Source of the DNA: JAZLIC01 sp045617225
Lineage (GTDB): Bacteria > Bacillota > Clostridia > Monoglobales > Monoglobaceae
Assembly (NCBI GenBank): GCA_045617225.1
Contig: JAZLIC010000027.1
Span: forward strand, 1-7,258
Length of the DNA stretch: 7,258 nucleotides
Reading direction: 5' to 3'
Position numbers and translations under genes: made by a program. Below, in pieces: positions 4,355 to 7,258 of the stretch; the stretch's first letter is position 1; every line of letters begins with the position of its first letter. The notes beneath the pieces were generated by a model. That model ran no database searches and had not been told where the DNA came from. It saw only the letters and a list, made by a program, of their open reading frames with translations.

Positions 4355-6826
4355 ATGTTTGAAAACAGATTGACAGAGCGTGCAAGGGACGCAATACAAC
4401 TTGCAAGCGAAGCGGCAATGGAGCTTGGACATAACTATGTCGGAACGGAGCATTTGCTCCTGGGACTTATCCGTGAGGGCGAGGGCGTTGCCGGCAGAAT
4501 TTTAGAGGACAATAATATAAACGATATTGAGATAATTGACAGAATAGAGAAGTTTATAGGTGTGGGCGAGCCTACGGAGGAGCCGCCTGCCGGTTTTACA
4601 CCACGCACAAAGTATGTGCTTGAGCGGAGCTATACAGAGGCAAGACGCTTGGGACACAATTATATCGGCACAGAGCATATCCTCATTGCAATGCTTCGTG
4701 AGGGTGACAGCGTTGCGGTAAAGTGCCTTACGGATATTGGAACAACTCCGCAGAAGCTTTATAATGATATAATCAACTTTTTAAGCAGTGACAGCGAGGA
4801 GGAGCCGACTGAGGATAGCGAAAGCCCTCACGGCAATATAAGAAAAGGCAAGAAGGGCGATACGCCTACTCTTATGAAGTTCGGCAGAGATTTGACGCAG
4901 ATGGCGAGAGAGGAAAAGCTTGACCCTGTTGTAGGCAGGGATAAAGAGATTGAACGTGTGGTACAGATTTTAAGCCGCCGCACAAAGAACAATCCTTGCC
5001 TTATCGGCGAGCCGGGTGTCGGCAAAACTGCGGTTGCAGAGGGCTTGGCACAGAAAATTGTATCAGGTACGGTGCCTGAAATCTTAAAGGATAAAAAGGT
5101 TGTAACCCTTGATTTGTCATCAATGGTAGCCGGTGCAAAGTACCGTGGCGATTTTGAAGAAAGATTAAAGGCGGCAATGGACGAGATAAACAAGGCAGGG
5201 AATGTAGTTTTGTTTATTGATGAGCTTCATACAATCATCGGCGCAGGAGCGGCGGAAGGCTCGATTGATGCGGCAAATATCTTAAAGCCTGCACTTGCAA
5301 GAGGCGAACTTCAAGTAATAGGTGCGACAACTCTTGAAGAATACAGAAAGCATATAGAGAAGGATGCGGCACTTGAACGCAGATTTCAGCCGATAACTTT
5401 AAATGAGCCGACAGAGGAGGAGAGTATCCAAATCTTAAAGGGCATCAGGGATAAGTACGAGGCACACCACCGTGTAAAAATTACCGACGAGGCAATAGAG
5501 TCGGCAGTTCGGCTTTCGGTGCGTTATATATCGGACAGATTTTTGCCGGATAAGGCGATTGACTTAATTGACGAAGCGGCATCAAGACTCAGAATGAAGA
5601 CTCTTACCGCACCGCCCGATGTAAAGGAAATTGAGGATAAAATCACTGCTATCCGCAAGGAAAAAGAGGCGGCAATTACCGCACAAGAATACGAAAAGGC
5701 GGCAAAGCTCCGTGACGAGGAAAAGGCACTTTCCGAGAGCCTTGATAAGACAAAGCAGGATTGGGAGAAGGAGAATATTTCTGCCGAGAACAGCGTTACA
5801 AGTGACGAGGTCGCAGAGATAATCTCTCTCTGGACGGGAATTCCCGTAAAGACATTAGAGGAAAGCGAGGCAGAAAGGCTTTTAAAGCTTGAAGAAATCC
5901 TCCATAAGCGTGTCGTTGGACAAGATGAGGCAGTAAAGGCAATCGCAAAGGCGATACGCCGAGGCAGAGTCGGACTTAAAGACCCGAAACGCCCGACAGG
6001 CTCATTTATCTTCTTGGGCCCTACCGGCGTAGGTAAGACAGAGCTTTCAAAGGCACTTGCCGAGGCAATGTTCGGCGATGAGGAAGCAATTATCCGCATT
6101 GATATGTCGGAGTATATGGAGAAGCACACGGTATCACGCTTGGTTGGCTCGCCTCCGGGATATGTCGGATATGACGAGGGCGGACAGCTCACCGAAAAGG
6201 TACGCCGTAAGCCATATTCGGTAGTATTGTTTGATGAAATTGAAAAGGCACATCCTGATGTATTTAACATTCTTCTTCAAATTTTGGAGGACGGAATTCT
6301 GACCGATGCACAGGGACGCAGAGTGGATTTCAGGAATACTGTTATAATTATGACATCAAACCTCGGCGCACGCTTGATTACCGAGGGTACAAAATCCCTC
6401 GGCTTCTCCGCAGCAGATGCCGAAAATGCGGCAGAGCGTGACTATTTAAAGATAAAAGAAGATGTAATGGGCGAGGTTAAAAAGGCGTTCAGACCTGAAT
6501 TCTTAAATCGTATTGATGAGATAATCGTTTTCCATCAGTTAAACGAGGATAATATTAAGGAGATTGCAAGCAAAATGCTTGAAACTCTGAAAAATCGTCT
6601 TAGTGATAACGGAGTGGAAACAGAGTTTGATGACAGTGCGGTAGCTAAGATTGCAAAGGCAGGCTTTGACCCTGTCTATGGTGCAAGACCGCTCAGGCGT
6701 GCAATTCAGTCACAGATTGAAGATATGATAGCAGAGCAAATGCTTGAAAAGAATGTAAAGCCGGGCGATAAGATTGTCGTAACGGTTAAAGACGATAAGT
6801 TTATCTGCGAAGAGAAGGAAAATTAA
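4355..6826 (+). CDS. clpC: ClpC, AAA+ unfoldase of the ClpCP protease
   Basis: ClpC is a hexameric HSP100 ATPase that unfolds substrates and feeds them to ClpP. The 823 residues (usual about 810) show two Clp N repeats (about 3-70 and 80-143). Glu32 and Glu107 stand in the GTEH motifs, matching the two glutamates of the phosphoarginine pockets in B. subtilis ClpC. An acidic linker (145-160) follows. AAA module 1 has Walker A GEPGVGKT (218-225), Walker B VLFIDE (285-290), pore loop AKYRG (261-265) and arginine finger region ERR (341-343). The middle domain (about 424-475) holds a UVR-type coiled coil, QEYEKAAKLRDEE. AAA module 2 has Walker A GPTGVGKT (555-562), Walker B VVLFDE (623-628) and pore loop GYVG (602-605). 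LGF (682-684) is the ClpP-docking tripeptide. Both ATPase centres look intact. It is the last gene of the CtsR operon, followed by a stem-loop. Confidence 0.98.
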   Translation: MFENRLTERARDAIQLASEAAMELGHNYVGTEHLLLGLIREGEGVAGRILEDNNINDIEIIDRIEKFIGVGEPTEEPPAGFTPRTKYVLERSYTEARRLGHNYIGTEHILIAMLREGDSVAVKCLTDIGTTPQKLYNDIINFLSSDSEEEPTEDSESPHGNIRKGKKGDTPTLMKFGRDLTQMAREEKLDPVVGRDKEIERVVQILSRRTKNNPCLIGEPGVGKTAVAEGLAQKIVSGTVPEILKDKKVVTLDLSSMVAGAKYRGDFEERLKAAMDEINKAGNVVLFIDELHTIIGAGAAEGSIDAANILKPALARGELQVIGATTLEEYRKHIEKDAALERRFQPITLNEPTEEESIQILKGIRDKYEAHHRVKITDEAIESAVRLSVRYISDRFLPDKAIDLIDEAASRLRMKTLTAPPDVKEIEDKITAIRKEKEAAITAQEYEKAAKLRDEEKALSESLDKTKQDWEKENISAENSVTSDEVAEIISLWTGIPVKTLEESEAERLLKLEEILHKRVVGQDEAVKAIAKAIRRGRVGLKDPKRPTGSFIFLGPTGVGKTELSKALAEAMFGDEEAIIRIDMSEYMEKHTVSRLVGSPPGYVGYDEGGQLTEKVRRKPYSVVLFDEIEKAHPDVFNILLQILEDGILTDAQGRRVDFRNTVIIMTSNLGARLITEGTKSLGFSAADAENAAERDYLKIKEDVMGEVKKAFRPEFLNRIDEIIVFHQLNEDNIKEIASKMLETLKNRLSDNGVETEFDDSAVAKIAKAGFDPVYGARPLRRAIQSQIEDMIAEQMLEKNVKPGDKIVVTVKDDKFICEEKEN

Positions 6827-6832
6827 AATGTT

Positions 6833-6864
6833 GGAATGGGCGCCCATGTGTGGGCGCCCGTTCC
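6833..6864 (+). terminator. Stem-loop after clpC, likely operon terminator
   Basis: The left arm (6833-6846, GGAATGGGCGCCCA) pairs with the right arm (6851-6864, TGGGCGCCCGTTCC) over 14 bp with one G-T wobble and a TGTG loop. It starts 6 nt after the clpC stop. The downstream T-run is weak (ATTTTATT near 6872), so termination may be incomplete or Rho-assisted. The left arm also contains a self-complementary 12-mer, ATGGGCGCCCAT. Confidence 0.65.
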
Positions 6865-6898
6865 TATGTGGATTTTATTCATATACATTGTAGGGCAG

Positions 6899-6946
6899 GG
6901 AAAAAGCTCCTGCCGTTCTCTCGAATGACGGCTCAACTCTTTTTCC
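6899..6946. repeat. Two-part imperfect hairpin
   Basis: The outer stem GGAAAAAG (6899-6906) pairs perfectly with CTTTTTCC (6939-6946). The inner stem GCCGT (6912-6916) pairs with ACGGC (6928-6932). The internal loop is 5 by 6 nt. A competing stem, GGCAGG (6894-6899) with CCTGCC (6909-6914), uses some of the same bases. It may be an element of an intergenic repeat; function is unknown. Confidence 0.45.
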
Positions 6947-6976
6947 ACAAATCCAAAAAACAAATTTTTTTGAATT

Positions 6977-7019
6977 ATTGCCCAAGCCCGGTTCCGACCT
7001 GCCGCTCCCGGTCGGCAAT
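6977..7019. repeat. G/C-rich overlapping inverted repeats
   Basis: CCGACC (6994-6999) pairs with GGTCGG (7010-7015) around a 10-nt loop. ATTGCC (6977-6982) pairs with GGCAAT (7014-7019). The two full-length pairings overlap by two bases and so compete. This G/C-rich island stands out from the surrounding A/T-rich DNA. Confidence 0.4.
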
Positions 7020-7088
7020 GTAAAAATTGTTTTTCGTCCTTTAACTTTCCATTTTCAATTTACTTGTCCTTTTTTGGCACGATATATT

Positions 7089-7097
7089 TGCTATAAT
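7089..7097 (+). promoter_or_regulatory. Possible extended -10 promoter element
   Basis: TGCTATAAT is identical to the extended -10 of the ctsR promoter. No clear -35 lies at the right distance: the region 16-18 bp upstream is only a T-run, and TTGGCA (7074-7079) is too close, at 12 bp. If active, transcription would start near 7104 and run into the hairpins that follow. Confidence 0.3.
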
Positions 7098-7106
7098 TCC
7101 TCATAT

Positions 7107-7146
7107 CCGAAAACAAAAAAACTCCCCAATTATCAACGGTTTTCGG
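7107..7146. repeat. Hairpin with C-rich loop
   Basis: CCGAAAAC (7107-7114) pairs perfectly with GTTTTCGG (7139-7146). The 24-nt loop on the + strand contains CTCCCC (7122-7127). It begins about 10 nt after the possible -10 element, so it could be the first stem of a small transcript. Confidence 0.45.
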
Positions 7147-7156
7147 GCATAAAAAA

Positions 7157-7182
7157 TACAACATAATATGCATTATGTTGTA
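7157..7182 (-). terminator. 11-bp palindrome; possible minus-strand terminator or operator
   Basis: TACAACATAAT (7157-7167) pairs perfectly with ATTATGTTGTA (7172-7182) around a 4-nt loop. Read on the minus strand, the stem is followed directly by six T (7151-7156), the form of an intrinsic terminator for a gene entering from the right. The stem is A/T-rich and also flanked by T on its other side. A dimeric repressor's operator is therefore an equally good reading. Confidence 0.4.
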
Positions 7183-7258
7183 AAAAACAAGATGACACTA
7201 TCCGGCACTTGCATACAAAAACAAGACCAAATACATTTTTACAGTTTTTGGCCTGTTT

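Larger units (their letters stand above)
6865..7258. other. A/T-rich intergenic region with no convincing gene
   Basis: About 390 bp without a supported coding region. An open frame at 6978-7166 (62 codons, TTG start) has no ribosome binding site and runs through inverted repeats. The minus strand holds only short open stretches. What can be seen is a series of stem-loops (listed separately), T-rich stretches such as TTTCCATTTTCAATTT around 7047, and an extended -10 element at 7089-7097. The first half looks like degraded interspersed repeat material of the sort common between clostridial genes; that reading is from general familiarity, not from a search. radA, a frequent neighbour after clpC in Bacillota, does not begin here. 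Confidence 0.7.

Noticed and set aside
5524..6270. 248-codon open frame on the minus strand inside clpC
   Set aside because: It lies wholly within the strongly conserved clpC coding sequence. Its Ser/Ala/Phe-rich product is typical of an antisense shadow.
7074..7092. TTGGCAC...TTGCT resembling a sigma-54 promoter
   Set aside because: The GG and GC cores (7076-7077 and 7090-7091) are separated by 12 bp, whereas sigma-54 promoters need 10.
6978..7166. Open frame of 62 codons on the + strand downstream of clpC
   Set aside because: It has a TTG start and no ribosome binding site, runs through inverted repeats, and its product has no recognisable domain. Likely non-coding.

Overview
The window is chromosomal DNA from a low-to-mid GC Gram-positive bacterium. 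It is most likely a member of the Bacillota, class Clostridia. Three things point there: the ctsR-mcsA-mcsB-clpC heat-shock operon, which is restricted to Gram-positive bacteria; strong AGGAGG-type ribosome binding sites with consensus sigma-A promoter elements; and A/T-rich codon use. All genes lie on the + strand.

Block 1 (1-2238) is a housekeeping block. It holds the 3' end of dnaX (DNA polymerase III tau/gamma), then ybaB/ebfC (nucleoid-associated protein), then a membrane protein of the ComEC/Rec2 DNA-uptake family. The usual partner of dnaX-ybaB, recR, is not here; comEC takes its place. This ComEC has the N-terminal OB-like region and the Competence membrane domain but no C-terminal metallo-beta-lactamase domain. 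No intrinsic terminator separates comEC from the next block.

Block 2 (2239-6864) is a complete CtsR-controlled stress operon: ctsR, mcsA, mcsB and clpC, with gaps of 2-14 nt. Its promoter has a perfect TTGACA and a perfect TATAAT with a TGn extension. Just downstream lies a perfect CtsR heptad operator with an extra overlapping third heptad. An inverted, near-perfect second CtsR box lies upstream of the promoter and covers the comEC stop codon. The genes form one circuit. CtsR represses. McsA activates the arginine kinase McsB. McsB inactivates CtsR and tags proteins with phosphoarginine. ClpC, which keeps the two glutamates known to read that mark, delivers tagged proteins to ClpP (not in the window). 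A 14-bp stem-loop follows clpC; radA, the common next gene, is absent.

Block 3 (6865-7258) is about 390 bp of A/T-rich DNA with no convincing gene. It holds several inverted repeats, an extended -10 element, a hairpin with a C-rich loop and a strong palindrome. It looks like decayed intergenic repeat material, possibly followed by a small RNA or the control region of a gene beyond the window.

No wholly new system is evident. The most notable points are the bracketing CtsR operators, the nuclease-less ComEC in the recR position, and the structured 3' intergenic region.
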